Shown here in pieces: positions 14,878-23,300 of a stretch of DNA of 24,366 nt. The translations under genes and the position numbers were made by a program. Each line of letters begins with the position of its first letter. Within the stretch, counting starts at the first letter, position 1. This stretch comes from an uncultured Collinsella sp. (GTDB lineage Bacteria > Actinomycetota > Coriobacteriia > Coriobacteriales > Coriobacteriaceae). The notes under the pieces were generated by a model, which searched no databases, was not told where the DNA came from, and saw only the letters and a program-made list of their open reading frames with translations. Location of the stretch: NCBI GenBank assembly GCA_900541125.1, contig UQIK01000030.1:1-24366 (forward strand), read 5' to 3'.

Positions 14878-16674
14878 GTGCCTGAACAGGCGAATAATGG
14901 TTGTGATGCCGGCTTTGGCGTGCGTTTGATCGGCTGTGCCGACGATGCGGCTTTGCCCATTGGCATGCACGACTATGCGGAGGCCCTTGGTTGCTGCATG
15001 CTGGTTGACAAGACCATGTTTATTGCCGATATGTTGGACTGCGACGCGTCCGTTGTGGTGTGCTGTCGACCCGAGGGTTTTGGCAAGAGCATGAACTTGT
15101 CGATGCTCAGGGCTTTTCTGGAGCGTCCTGCGGTCGGTCGCGCCGGTCGGAGCTCGTTTGCCGATGCTCAGATTTGGGATGCGGACGGCGGACGTTATCG
15201 GGATGAGTACGCTTGCTATCCGGTGATATCGCTGGACTTTTCTGGCGCTGCGAGGCGTGGCACCGCTGTTGCCGGCGTCGTGCGCGATGCCCTTTCGGGC
15301 GAGTGCGCTCGCTTGTTGGCGCTCTTGGAGGCCCCGGATTTAGCTCGAGATAAGGTGCGTCACATCGAACGTGTTGCGCGTGGCGCGGCGAGCGAGGACG
15401 AGGTCGCCTCGGTGCTTGGCGTGCTCATTGAGTTGCTGGAGATTGCCTGCGATGAGCAAGTTGTATTGCTCGTTGATGGGTACGACGCGGCGTGGTTGGG
15501 CCGTGCGAGCGCAAGGGGCGCTTCCGGCGCCGATCCGGCAGGGCTACTTGACCGTGTGCTGTTTGACGCCATTGCTGCCGCGGGCCATTCGCTACGCTTT
15601 GCATGTCTGATGGGGGAGTGTCCCGGCCCTGCCGAAGCGGCGCTTTCTTTGCACGGCTGCTCGTATTATCTGACGACGCCGCTTTCGACGTGGTGTGACC
15701 GTTGGTTCGGCTTTTCGGATGCCGAGGTCCAGGCTCTGTTGAATCATGCTGGGCGCGAGGAATACCTTGATGATGCGCGTGAATGGCTCGAGGGATATCG
15801 GTTTGGTAGGGATTATTGCTCGAATCCAGCGCGTGTGATCGGTTTTCTGGACCGAGGCTGCACGGCGCCCGTGCGTGCCGATCTGTATGGATATGCCGAT
15901 TGCCTGAGTAGGGTAGTTGCCGGGTGGAATCTCGACCGCCTTTCGGTCTTGTTCGATTTGCTCGAGGCCCATGGGTGCGCTGAGGTCCCGCTTTGTTTGG
16001 GCACTGCAGAGCCAGATGTCTCGCCTGACGATGGCATGTGGACAGCGCTATATCTGTCCGGTTTCCTGACGACGGATATGACTGAGGAGCCAGAGCATGG
16101 CGATCGCCTCCGTGTTTTGCGATTGCCTAATAAAGAGCTTCGCCAGGTCTTGCGTCTAGTGATTGTTGAGTGGTTTGAGTGCGCTGCCGAAGACATTCGA
16201 GACGTCGATGCGTTTCGCGACGGGCTGTGCCGTGGGAACGAGGATACCGTGAGGCGGGCGCTAAGCCGCATCCTGGGGGATGCGGGAATCGGTGAGACCG
16301 ACCCAGATAAGCCGCTGCCATATCATCTGCTCTTGCAGGGGCTCTGCTTTGGCTTGCCGGGCTATGCCAATCCTGCTTCGAGGCGAAAGTGTGGCGCGGG
16401 TCGCTGGGACATCCAGGTTTTTCCTACGGGCGCTGTGTTCGACGTAGCTGACACGATCGGCATGCTGGACGAGCGCCCGCTTATAACGATCAATATGATG
16501 TATGACCCCGATGTGGATGCGCTGGGGTTGGAATTGCTGGCCGTGCAGTCGCTACTCGACATAGAGCGCGATGGCATCGACGAAATCCGTGTACCGCGCC
16601 CCGGCGTGGGTCGCATGCGCTGGGGGTTCGGTTTTGATGGGCAGCATGTGGCTACGGTGTGCCAGCGGCTTTGA
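14878..16674 (+). CDS. AAA-ATPase-like/DUF1703-type protein with degenerate active sites
   Basis: The 598-residue protein follows the order of the AAA-ATPase_like plus PD-(D/E)XK (DUF1703) family. Near the N-terminus are LVDKT (42-46) and the P-loop RPEGFGKSM (64-72). Then come the Walker-B position LLVDGYD (197-203), WFGFSDAEVQALL (276-288), EGYRFG, LSGFLTTD, LPNKEL, and a C-terminal GAGRWDI (506-512) and LITINMMY (535-542). The usual family reads RPRRFGKS, LIDEYD and IEFK at the P-loop, Walker-B and nuclease sites. Here Walker-B Glu is Gly and the nuclease E-x-K is N-M-M. The start is GTG 14878 behind GGGGGG. Many gut anaerobes carry paralogs whose role is unclear; this copy is probably not a nuclease. 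Confidence 0.75.
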   Translation: MPEQANNGCDAGFGVRLIGCADDAALPIGMHDYAEALGCCMLVDKTMFIADMLDCDASVVVCCRPEGFGKSMNLSMLRAFLERPAVGRAGRSSFADAQIWDADGGRYRDEYACYPVISLDFSGAARRGTAVAGVVRDALSGECARLLALLEAPDLARDKVRHIERVARGAASEDEVASVLGVLIELLEIACDEQVVLLVDGYDAAWLGRASARGASGADPAGLLDRVLFDAIAAAGHSLRFACLMGECPGPAEAALSLHGCSYYLTTPLSTWCDRWFGFSDAEVQALLNHAGREEYLDDAREWLEGYRFGRDYCSNPARVIGFLDRGCTAPVRADLYGYADCLSRVVAGWNLDRLSVLFDLLEAHGCAEVPLCLGTAEPDVSPDDGMWTALYLSGFLTTDMTEEPEHGDRLRVLRLPNKELRQVLRLVIVEWFECAAEDIRDVDAFRDGLCRGNEDTVRRALSRILGDAGIGETDPDKPLPYHLLLQGLCFGLPGYANPASRRKCGAGRWDIQVFPTGAVFDVADTIGMLDERPLITINMMYDPDVDALGLELLAVQSLLDIERDGIDEIRVPRPGVGRMRWGFGFDGQHVATVCQRL

Positions 16675-16698
16675 GCGCCGAGGTGTTTCCGGCTTCCG

Positions 16699-17718
16699 TT
16701 ACTCGGTGTCCTTCATGGGCGGCATGGGCTTCCAGTTGGGATCCTTAACGATCTTGCGGGCGTCCTTCATGCCGCGTCGCAGCGCCGGAATACCGGTCTT
16801 AAAGCACTTGTCAACGGCAGCCAGGCGAATGAATTCCTTGCAGAAGGTCGCGGCATTGCCCAGGCGGAACAACATGGGGTGGTAGTCACCGTAGATCTGC
16901 ATATAGCGAGCGAGGAAGCCTCGGTTGCGCATGATGTAGTAACGGTTGGTGTCGCTCGTAGAGTTGAGCTGGCGCTTGCCGGCGATATCCCAGTTAGAGA
17001 CGGCGCGGGCGCGCTTGAGAACCACGTCGGCAACAACGGCGGCGGAGAAGTGCTGGCTGGCCACGTAGCCATAGCAGGCATCGTCGCCGTAGATAAAGAA
17101 GCGCGCGTCGGGCAGGCCGATCTTGTCGACCACGCGGCGCGAGAACATGCCGCCCTCAAAGCACAGCTGGTTCATGGTGCGGTAGCCCTCGGGACCCAGA
17201 TCCCACTTGGCGACTGGGTTGGGAATGCCGAGCGAAAGGATGAGTTGGTATTGCCAAAAGAAGGCGCCGCCGTCAAAGTCTAGGCGCGAACCCTGGATGA
17301 CATCGTAGCGGTCGGTCCACTTGGCAAGACGCTCGATGCCTTCGGGGATGACGAGCACGTCGTCGTCCATCACCCAGAACCACTGGGCGCCCAGGTCGTA
17401 GGCGCATTTAGTGCCGGCGGAGAAGCCGCCCGCACCGCCGCCGTTTTCGAGCTGCGGGGCGTAGATGACACGGTCGGTGCCGCCCTGCGCGTCAGGCTGC
17501 TCGGTGTCGATGCCCCACAGGTTGGCCAGGCGCTCGTTGAATGCGGCGCACATGGCCTCGGTCTCGCGCGAATTCTCGTTATCGACAATCACGATGCGCC
17601 AGGGCGTTGCCGTGAGCTCGGTCATGGAGTCGAACAAGTTGGCCAGGAGTTCCTGACGCTTGTACGTAACGACGACGATGGCGAGCTTATCGATGGGAGC
17701 GGGAAGGGTTGAAGTCAT
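16699..17718 (-). CDS. Family-2 glycosyltransferase, galactofuranosyl/rhamnosyl-transferase-like
   Basis: The 339-residue protein has a GT-A fold start (IVVVTYKRQELL, 14-25), VIVDNENS, ENGGGAGGFSAG (91-102) typical of GlfT-like enzymes, the metal-binding MDDDV (117-121), then GGMFSRRVVDKIGLPD and FIYGDDACYGYV, which carries the catalytic-base region. This resembles actinobacterial galactofuranosyl- and rhamnosyltransferases acting on wall or capsule polysaccharide at the inner membrane face. The start at 17718 has AAAGGA about 11 bp upstream; the extension to 17781 includes no better signal. It converges with the gene ending at 16674, 24 bp away. Sugar specificity is not determinable. Confidence 0.87.
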   Translation of the reverse strand: MTSTLPAPIDKLAIVVVTYKRQELLANLFDSMTELTATPWRIVIVDNENSRETEAMCAAFNERLANLWGIDTEQPDAQGGTDRVIYAPQLENGGGAGGFSAGTKCAYDLGAQWFWVMDDDVLVIPEGIERLAKWTDRYDVIQGSRLDFDGGAFFWQYQLILSLGIPNPVAKWDLGPEGYRTMNQLCFEGGMFSRRVVDKIGLPDARFFIYGDDACYGYVASQHFSAAVVADVVLKRARAVSNWDIAGKRQLNSTSDTNRYYIMRNRGFLARYMQIYGDYHPMLFRLGNAATFCKEFIRLAAVDKCFKTGIPALRRGMKDARKIVKDPNWKPMPPMKDTE

Positions 17719-17771
17719 GAACGAGAATATCCTTTCGCGTGGGCAGCGTATCGGCCCTGCGGAATTAACAA

Positions 17772-17798
17772 CGTGTCCCATGGGACACGACTATTGTA
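17772..17798 (-). promoter_or_regulatory. 18-bp perfect palindrome beside a -10 box upstream of the glycosyltransferase gene
   Basis: CGTGTCCCATGGGACACG (17772-17789) is a perfect palindrome. On the minus strand it lies 3 bp downstream of TACAAT (17793-17798), a good -10 for the gene starting at 17718, so it covers the start-point region. This is a classic repressor position. Its TGGGACA arm is identical to the half-sites near the rrf2-type gene at 12250 and 12294. Confidence 0.55.
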
Positions 17799-17955
17799 AG
17801 CGTAGGCGGGCGCCCGCGGGTAATGTTCCGCTAATCACCAAGAACGTTTGCTACAAGCCTGGTTGACGTGTGGGCGTAGCGAGATTGCATGCGCGCATTG
17901 TGGTATTACATAGGTGCCGATTCCTGTGGACGCAATCTTTCTGTTTGGATGACCC

Positions 17956-19296
17956 GTGAATAAAACTCGTTTAACCTCCTTTGCCGATAGCCTCCCCATC
18001 AAGGCCATGTTGCTGTTTTTGGTTCTTCAGGTCGCATTTGTCTTGAGCAATACGGTGGCAAATTGTCTTCCGCGGTCCGTTATCGAGTCGCATGCGCAGG
18101 GTTCGGAGTCCACGGCTCTGTTGTCTGACATGTATGTCTACGACCACCGTGTTGCAGCTGGTCCTGTTTGCTTTGATAACAATCGCTTTATCATTGAAGT
18201 CACACAGCAAAAGGACCAAGGTTCTCCGTTTAAGACGATGACCGTTGCCGAGATTGATGACGTTACGAAAGCCGGCGGGATTACGCATCAGCAGTACTAC
18301 CGGTATTGGCACGGATGGCAGCTACTTACGAATGTCTGCCTGTTTATTGGTGGTATCGACGTTGTCGTGGTGCCTGCGGCCGCTTTGGCGATTGCCGGCT
18401 CCGCTTGCGCTTACGTTGCCTTACGGAAGCGATTTTCAAAGCCATTGACGTTGGGGTTCCTTACAATCCTGCTGTTCTCGACCAATCTGTTTTTCAATTT
18501 TATCGGTGATCTGCTGTTGTGCATCTCGTTCTTTGTGGCGCTCATCATGATGTCTTGCATGAGCCTTCGTTTGGGCTCGGTCCCGAACGCACGGGTTTTC
18601 ACAAGTCGCCTTGTCCTTTGGTCGATAGCGACGGGCGCCGTGTTTTCGTTTTTTGACTTTTTAACGATTCCTGCCGCAGTTGTCGCCCTGCATTGCTTTT
18701 TCGCCTTTATTGCGCTCCCCAAGGGTGAGCGCCCCAAGCGTTGCGTCGTCACGATGCTGCAGGCACTCTTTGGGTTTGGGCTTTCGTTTGTGTTTACCTG
18801 GGCGATGAAATGGGTTGTCGCGGCGTTTGTGCTGGGCTGGGACGAGGTCTTTTCGAACGTTCTGGGCGAGATGGGCCTATGGTCTGCGCATGGGAATTCG
18901 TCACTGTTGCCCCAGGCTGACTGGCCTCAGATTTTGAAGGCGTTTTATTACATGAGCCCGCAGCTGTTCGCCATTTGCTCAACAGCTGGTTATGCGATGA
19001 TTTCGAACGCCGTTTGTCTTGTTTCGTTTGCCGTCGTATTGGTGATCTGGATTGCCGTGCTCGTTTGCTCGATACGGGGCGGCGCACAAGACGGTCGTCG
19101 GTGCAAGGTGTTGATTCAGTCGCTGCTCATGGCGCTGCCTTTGGTTGTTGTTCTGGGTTATTTCGTTGTTATGCATGACCATGCGATCGTTCATATTCCG
19201 GTATTTGGCTGCAAGAACTGGGCGATTGTTTTTTCAATTTTATTTGCTTCGGGTGTTAGCGCGCTTCGTGGTCTGCAGAGTCAGAAGGACGTCTAG
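17956..19296 (+). CDS. Polytopic membrane protein, possibly GT-C-type glycan enzyme
   Basis: The 446-residue protein begins at GTG behind a weak GGATGA. It has an N-terminal membrane helix (about 16-36), then a roughly 90-residue outside-type loop with QQYYRYWHGWQLLTN (108-122), then about nine or ten further hydrophobic segments. A C-terminal HDHAIVHIPVFGCKNW (about 404-419) recalls the NH-x-H motifs of some membrane glycosyltransferases. I do not recognise the family with certainty. The neighbours are glycosyltransferases and an acyltransferase, so a role in surface polysaccharide is plausible. Its TAG stop overlaps the stop of the convergent acyltransferase gene in the palindrome CTAG. Confidence 0.7.
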   Translation: MNKTRLTSFADSLPIKAMLLFLVLQVAFVLSNTVANCLPRSVIESHAQGSESTALLSDMYVYDHRVAAGPVCFDNNRFIIEVTQQKDQGSPFKTMTVAEIDDVTKAGGITHQQYYRYWHGWQLLTNVCLFIGGIDVVVVPAAALAIAGSACAYVALRKRFSKPLTLGFLTILLFSTNLFFNFIGDLLLCISFFVALIMMSCMSLRLGSVPNARVFTSRLVLWSIATGAVFSFFDFLTIPAAVVALHCFFAFIALPKGERPKRCVVTMLQALFGFGLSFVFTWAMKWVVAAFVLGWDEVFSNVLGEMGLWSAHGNSSLLPQADWPQILKAFYYMSPQLFAICSTAGYAMISNAVCLVSFAVVLVIWIAVLVCSIRGGAQDGRRCKVLIQSLLMALPLVVVLGYFVVMHDHAIVHIPVFGCKNWAIVFSILFASGVSALRGLQSQKDV

Positions 19297-20438
19297 CTGT
19301 TCATGTGGGCCTTGATGGCCTCGACTACGGCCCTGCGTACGATATCCACGAGGAGCAGGGAAAGCGCGAGACAAAGGCTCATAAGGATTCCGAGCAAAAT
19401 GGCGCCGGCTGGACGGGGCGTTCCCTTTTGGATGCCTGCTGCCATGGTGTAGATTGCATTGTCGAAGATGGGTCGCCAGACGTTGCAGGTAAACGACTGC
19501 ACGGCGTAGAAAGCGAGCGTTCCTGCGGCGAGAGATATGATTGTCTCGTCTGCAGCTGTGACTTTGTGGCGCGGCTGATGGAGTGCTGCGGCGGCAACGG
19601 ATGCGGCGGCCAAGATAAAGGATATGACGGAAGTGGACTTGTAGGAGAGCTTCCAGAGCGCGTCGTACTGGCTATTTGCCGATAGCAGAAGCTCGAGCGC
19701 GATGGTGGCGGTAACGAGTCCGATGAGTGCGATCTTGGATTTTTGAGCGCCGGATGCGTTGCCGTGGTGTTCGAGGACAAAGCGCATTTCTCCAGCCGCA
19801 ATAAACGCGACCAGGTAGGTAACAGCGCTCATGAGCTTGCGCCATAAAACGACACCGGCAACTTCGTTTGCCGTTGCCGCGATGTAGCAGTTGATTCCAA
19901 ATGTTGCGAACACTAGAAGTGCTACGACAAACGGGGCCCTTTTGCTGCCGATTCGCTGCCTTGCCAGCGCAATCATCGGTACGAGCAATACGGAGGCGGC
20001 GTAGACCCAGATAAACTCGATGCCCAGCGTAAGCCAGCCAATCTCGTGCAGCGAGATTCCGGGTAGGGGATAGACGTACATCGAGACAAGCAGACAGGCA
20101 GCGCAATAAAAGAGCGTTGGCAAGACGATCTTCTTGAGGCGCTCAAGCGATTTGAGCGTGAGGTGCTGCGCGGATGACCCGTTTTGGAGGGCGTGTACCG
20201 CCGAGGGAATAAGGAAGTACCCCGAGATCATAAAGAAGACCTCGTTGGCCCAGCAGCCGAGTTGGTTGATGAACCCCAGCAGTCCCGAATAGGGGAAAGC
20301 CGCAAGCGATGCGTATTCCGGCACGCCGATACAGGCGGCTTGGAAGGTCCACTGAAACGTGTGGAATATGGCAATCCCAGCGACCGCGAATAAGCGCAGC
20401 GCTTCGATGGAGGTATTTCTGCTTGCTTTGCTACCCAT
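19293..20438 (-). CDS. Acyltransferase family 3 membrane protein
   Basis: The 381-residue protein has the acyltransferase-3 hallmarks. Near the start it reads NTSIEALRLFAVAGIAIFHTF (8-28), with the catalytic-type His26. A little later is NEVFFMISGYFL (65-76), matching the family's (V/E)xFFxISG(F/Y) block. About ten hydrophobic segments follow. Members O-acetylate or otherwise acylate sugars of surface glycans at the membrane. The ATG at 20438 begins 4 bp after the stop of the glycosyltransferase at 20443-21543. A TTG-started extension to 20474 would overlap that gene and is not preferred. The two genes form an operon, so the acylated sugar may be one placed by the partner enzyme. Confidence 0.9.
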   Translation of the reverse strand: MGSKASRNTSIEALRLFAVAGIAIFHTFQWTFQAACIGVPEYASLAAFPYSGLLGFINQLGCWANEVFFMISGYFLIPSAVHALQNGSSAQHLTLKSLERLKKIVLPTLFYCAACLLVSMYVYPLPGISLHEIGWLTLGIEFIWVYAASVLLVPMIALARQRIGSKRAPFVVALLVFATFGINCYIAATANEVAGVVLWRKLMSAVTYLVAFIAAGEMRFVLEHHGNASGAQKSKIALIGLVTATIALELLLSANSQYDALWKLSYKSTSVISFILAAASVAAAALHQPRHKVTAADETIISLAAGTLAFYAVQSFTCNVWRPIFDNAIYTMAAGIQKGTPRPAGAILLGILMSLCLALSLLLVDIVRRAVVEAIKAHMNS

Positions 20439-20442
20439 CCGA

Positions 20443-21543
20443 CTATTTTCCAGCGCGTGCGTTGTATGAGCCAAAGTGCGATGTGATCATTTTTAGAGTT
20501 TGCTTGGGCCCCTTGTTCCATACGTTATACAAGCCCTCGCCCACGAGGTCCTTGGCGTATGCGCAGTAGCTGATTTTAGGGTCGGCGATGCCCATATACT
20601 CGGAATAGAGCTTTTTGGCCGCGGGAGTAACGCGAGGATTGGCAAATACCAGCTCTTGCGGCATGCGTTCGAACATCTGGTGGATCGCCCGCTTGATTTC
20701 GGGGTGGCCTTCAATTCCGGTGTGCTCAATCATGATGCCCATATAGGTGAAGCCACGTGTGATTTGCGGTGTCCAAACGGCGGGGTCGGTGATGTTGAGC
20801 CTCTCAAGAATATCGACCATGTCATTCCAGCGATTAAACGGCATCAAGGGGTCACGCTTGGCCAGAGCAGCCGCCTTTTCGGGCGTTTCCTCGCGGTAGC
20901 AGTAATACGGCTTGGGCCAGTAAGCGATCGCCTTTGCCTGGCATAGCGTTTCGACAAGGAATGGATTATCGGCCCAGCCCGCACCGGGGATTTCCTTAAA
21001 CCAGATATTGTTTTGCAACAGGAAGTCGCGACGATAGATTGCCGACCAAATGGACGGATGATGGGCCAGCAGGTGTGGAGCGTCGTGAATGGTAAACGGT
21101 TGCCGAGGCGGTTTAATGCGACCGCGATATGCGCAATGTAGTTTGACCTCTTGGGGGGTATCGGGGTTGCGAATGATCCAATACGGGGTCTCAATAATAT
21201 CGAGCTTGTTCGGATCGCCAAATTCGCGCATGGCAAAGGCAAGCATGTCGGAGTACATTCCGGGCTCGATCCAGTCATCGGGCTCGAGGATGGCAATCCA
21301 GTCGCCCTTTGCCTCGCGAATGCCCAGATTGCAGGTTGCGCCGTAACCCTGGTTTGCCTTATCGATCACTCGAACGCGTGAGTCGCGCGCAGCGAATTCT
21401 TGCATAACGGCGAGCGAGTTATCGGTGGATCCGTCGTTGATGGCGAGGATCTCCAGCTCGATTTTGTTTTCGTTTAATAGACTGCCTGTAGCCTGAGAAA
21501 GATACGGCTCGGCATTGTAAGTAGGCACGATTACGGTCAGCAT
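20443..21543 (-). CDS. Family-2 glycosyltransferase (EpsJ/WcaA-like)
   Basis: The 366-residue protein opens with LTVIVPTYNAEPYL (2-15), has INDGSTDNS (35-43), NQGYGATCNLGIREAKGDWI (64-83) and the DXD-type EPDDWIEPGMY (87-97). It is cytosolic, with no clear membrane segment. The second half (about 150-366) is less conserved and contains IWSAIYRRDFL and YREETPEKAAA, commonly seen in capsule or wall-polysaccharide glycosyltransferases. Only a weak AGAAAG precedes the start. It is the promoter-proximal gene of a two-gene unit with the acyltransferase. Confidence 0.9.
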   Translation of the reverse strand: MLTVIVPTYNAEPYLSQATGSLLNENKIELEILAINDGSTDNSLAVMQEFAARDSRVRVIDKANQGYGATCNLGIREAKGDWIAILEPDDWIEPGMYSDMLAFAMREFGDPNKLDIIETPYWIIRNPDTPQEVKLHCAYRGRIKPPRQPFTIHDAPHLLAHHPSIWSAIYRRDFLLQNNIWFKEIPGAGWADNPFLVETLCQAKAIAYWPKPYYCYREETPEKAAALAKRDPLMPFNRWNDMVDILERLNITDPAVWTPQITRGFTYMGIMIEHTGIEGHPEIKRAIHQMFERMPQELVFANPRVTPAAKKLYSEYMGIADPKISYCAYAKDLVGEGLYNVWNKGPKQTLKMITSHFGSYNARAGK

Positions 21544-21591
21544 TCAAACACTTTCTCTAGGCGATTTGGAAGAATTATAGCCTATTACAAT

Positions 21592-21666
21592 GCAACGATT
21601 TCAGTTGCATCCGCCATAAAGAAACTAAAACCGTTGCAAATGAGCGAAAGCAACTAAAATAGTTGC
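21592..21666 (+). promoter_or_regulatory. Three 17-bp operators at exact 29-bp spacing
   Basis: The sites share the form GCAAC-N7-GTTGC: GCAACGATTTCAGTTGC (21592-21608), GAAACTAAAACCGTTGC (21621-21637; left half degenerate) and GCAACTAAAATAGTTGC (21650-21666). Their starts are exactly 29 bp apart, and the last abuts the TATAAT box. The second and third also share AACTAAAA. This looks like a cooperative repressor array for the satD-like operon. Confidence 0.75.
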
Positions 21667-21672
21667 TATAAT
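21667..21672 (+). promoter_or_regulatory. -10 box of the SatD-DUF3307 operon
   Basis: A consensus TATAAT sits directly after the third operator, 22 bp before the start codon. No TTGACA-like -35 is found at 16-18 bp, where the operator sits. Start of transcription near 21679 would give a leader of only about 15 nt that just contains the ribosome-binding site. Confidence 0.6.
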
Positions 21673-21694
21673 CGCCATGAGGAAAGGAAGCCTG

Positions 21695-22513
21695 ATGAAC
21701 AATAGCTATTCGGCCCTCATGGTTGATATGAGACATTCGAGATGTCTTTCGGACAGTAGGAGGCAAAGCGCGCAGGAAGATCTTGCGAACGCTATGGACT
21801 GCACAAACGAGCTGTTTAAAACTGAGCTCGAAATGCCGCTTATGTTTAGTGCGGGCGATGAATTGCAGGGCCTATTTCGTAGTACGGCTGGCGCTTTCTT
21901 GGCATATAGATTTATCAAGATACTCGTCCAGACGGTTGATCTTAGGGGTGGTATCGGAGTTGGAGAATGGAAAACTCGGATGCAGTCTGCATTGTCGACG
22001 GAGCAAGACGGGTCGGCATACCATCGTGCACGCAGAGCAATTGCTGCGTCCGAAAAAGATAAGTACAGTAATTTGAAGATCATTGATGCTTCGGGTGTTT
22101 CGCGTGAGAAAGAGCTGTGCGCGGCGGGCTGTCTGGAAATAATCGATCGCAGAAACGAGTCGCAGCGTAATTACTGCGAGGTTGTTGAGTTGCTGCGGCC
22201 GCTAATGCTGCACGAGGGCACAGACGCGACTTTGAGCAAAAGGTATACTGAGCTCTTCGAAACACGTATAGGCAAAAAGTATGGCGCTAAAAGCAATCCG
22301 ATCGATTGCGCGCCAGTGGCGTTGGGCAGCTCGCTCAACCTCAACGTAGATAGCATCAGGGCTAGTCATGTAGGGCTTGCGGGGCAAATGGGCGTTGCGA
22401 TGGGGAAGACGAGGCAGGGGCTTGAGAAAAGCCTTAGACTCGCGAATGTTGTAAGAGAAAGAGAGCTGGCTGCTTTCGCCGTTCATTTCCTTAATGAGCT
22501 GGAGATGGCATGA
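21695..22513 (+). CDS. SatD-family protein, cyclase-like motifs plus C-terminal HTH
   Basis: The 272-residue protein fits the SatD family. It has YSALMVDMRHSR (5-16), FSAGDELQGLF (51-61), DLRGGIGVGEWKT (82-94) and DGSAYHRARRAI (105-116). SatD was named for acid tolerance and secretion in streptococci; its biochemistry is unclear. The order of an early Asp (Asp11), a GDE (54-56), an RxGIGxG strand and an N-A-R-like helix resembles class III nucleotide cyclases, which is my pattern reading and not proven. Residues about 220-250 (VGLAGQMGVAMGKTRQGLEKSLRLA) look like a helix-turn-helix. AGGAAAGGAAG sets the start at 21695 instead of the ATG at 21677. It overlaps the next gene by 4 bp (ATGA). Confidence 0.8.
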   Translation: MNNSYSALMVDMRHSRCLSDSRRQSAQEDLANAMDCTNELFKTELEMPLMFSAGDELQGLFRSTAGAFLAYRFIKILVQTVDLRGGIGVGEWKTRMQSALSTEQDGSAYHRARRAIAASEKDKYSNLKIIDASGVSREKELCAAGCLEIIDRRNESQRNYCEVVELLRPLMLHEGTDATLSKRYTELFETRIGKKYGAKSNPIDCAPVALGSSLNLNVDSIRASHVGLAGQMGVAMGKTRQGLEKSLRLANVVRERELAAFAVHFLNELEMA

Positions 22514-23256
22514 GAGTATTCGGGTGTTTCCTTCTGTTTCATATGCTGTTCGACTTTTATTTTCAGTCGAATAAGATGGCAGGCGAGAAGGAATACAGCA
22601 GAATTGCCCTTGCCATGCACTGCTTAGTTTACGCGGCCGGCGCCGCAGCAACAGTAGCTCTTCTGTTTGAGGCGAGTGCAACCGCCATTGCTGCGTCCTT
22701 TACAGTATTTGCCCTTTCACATTGGATTATCGATGGCAGCCTGAGAAGAGCGTTTGCAGGACTTGACCTTTCGCCGGTCGGTAGTTTTCTGGCCGATCAA
22801 GTGCTGCACATTATAATTCTGCTCATATTGAGCGTTCTATGTTGCTATTTGTGGGCCATGCGGCCAATTGCTTCGAATCTCTTGGGCGCTCGTGGAGCGG
22901 AGCTCTCTTGGATTTCGACACTGTGCTTTTGTGGACGCCCTTGTAGCATTGTTATTGCAAAGGTGCTCCAATCTCTTCGAAACCCGGGTGTTGAGCAGTC
23001 GGCGGATACGACAACCGCACATTCAGGCAAGTGGATTGGAATATTTGAAAGACTGATTGTCGCGGCGCTTTCCCTGCTGAACCAATATTCGGCTATTGCA
23101 TTTATTTTTACTGCAAAAAGTATCGCGCGCTTTAAGCAGCTGGAAAGTGACAAGGATTTCGCTGAGGTTTATTTGCTGGGTTCATTGGCAAGCGTGTTCT
23201 TGGCAATGGCTTCTGCGATCTTATTTAGTTATTTGTTTAGCGGCACCGCTTGTTGA
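22510..23256 (+). CDS. DUF3307 domain membrane protein
   Basis: The 248-residue protein begins with the DUF3307 signature, FHMLFDFYFQSNKMAGEK (10-27), then HCLVYA (37-42) and LSHWIIDGSLRR (74-85). About five or six membrane segments are visible. The C-terminal half has GKWIGIFERLIV (177-188), AKSIARF (206-212) and a final YLLGSLASVFLAMA stretch, all common in the longer members of the family. Function is unknown. It starts within the SatD-like gene's stop codon, so the two are translationally coupled. SatD and DUF3307 genes are often found together, which supports joint function. The GC content is lower than that of the suf region. Confidence 0.85.
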   Translation: MRVFGCFLLFHMLFDFYFQSNKMAGEKEYSRIALAMHCLVYAAGAAATVALLFEASATAIAASFTVFALSHWIIDGSLRRAFAGLDLSPVGSFLADQVLHIIILLILSVLCCYLWAMRPIASNLLGARGAELSWISTLCFCGRPCSIVIAKVLQSLRNPGVEQSADTTTAHSGKWIGIFERLIVAALSLLNQYSAIAFIFTAKSIARFKQLESDKDFAEVYLLGSLASVFLAMASAILFSYLFSGTAC

Positions 23257-23300
23257 AGTTATTAGAAACGTTAGATAGGTGAAGGATTGAGAGGCCGTCT

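Noticed and set aside
21592..21666. Reading the three GCAAC-N7-GTTGC sites as a CRISPR array
   Set aside because: The units are 17 bp with 12-bp gaps, the sequences are imperfect palindromes, and no cas genes are present. Position at the promoter fits operators.
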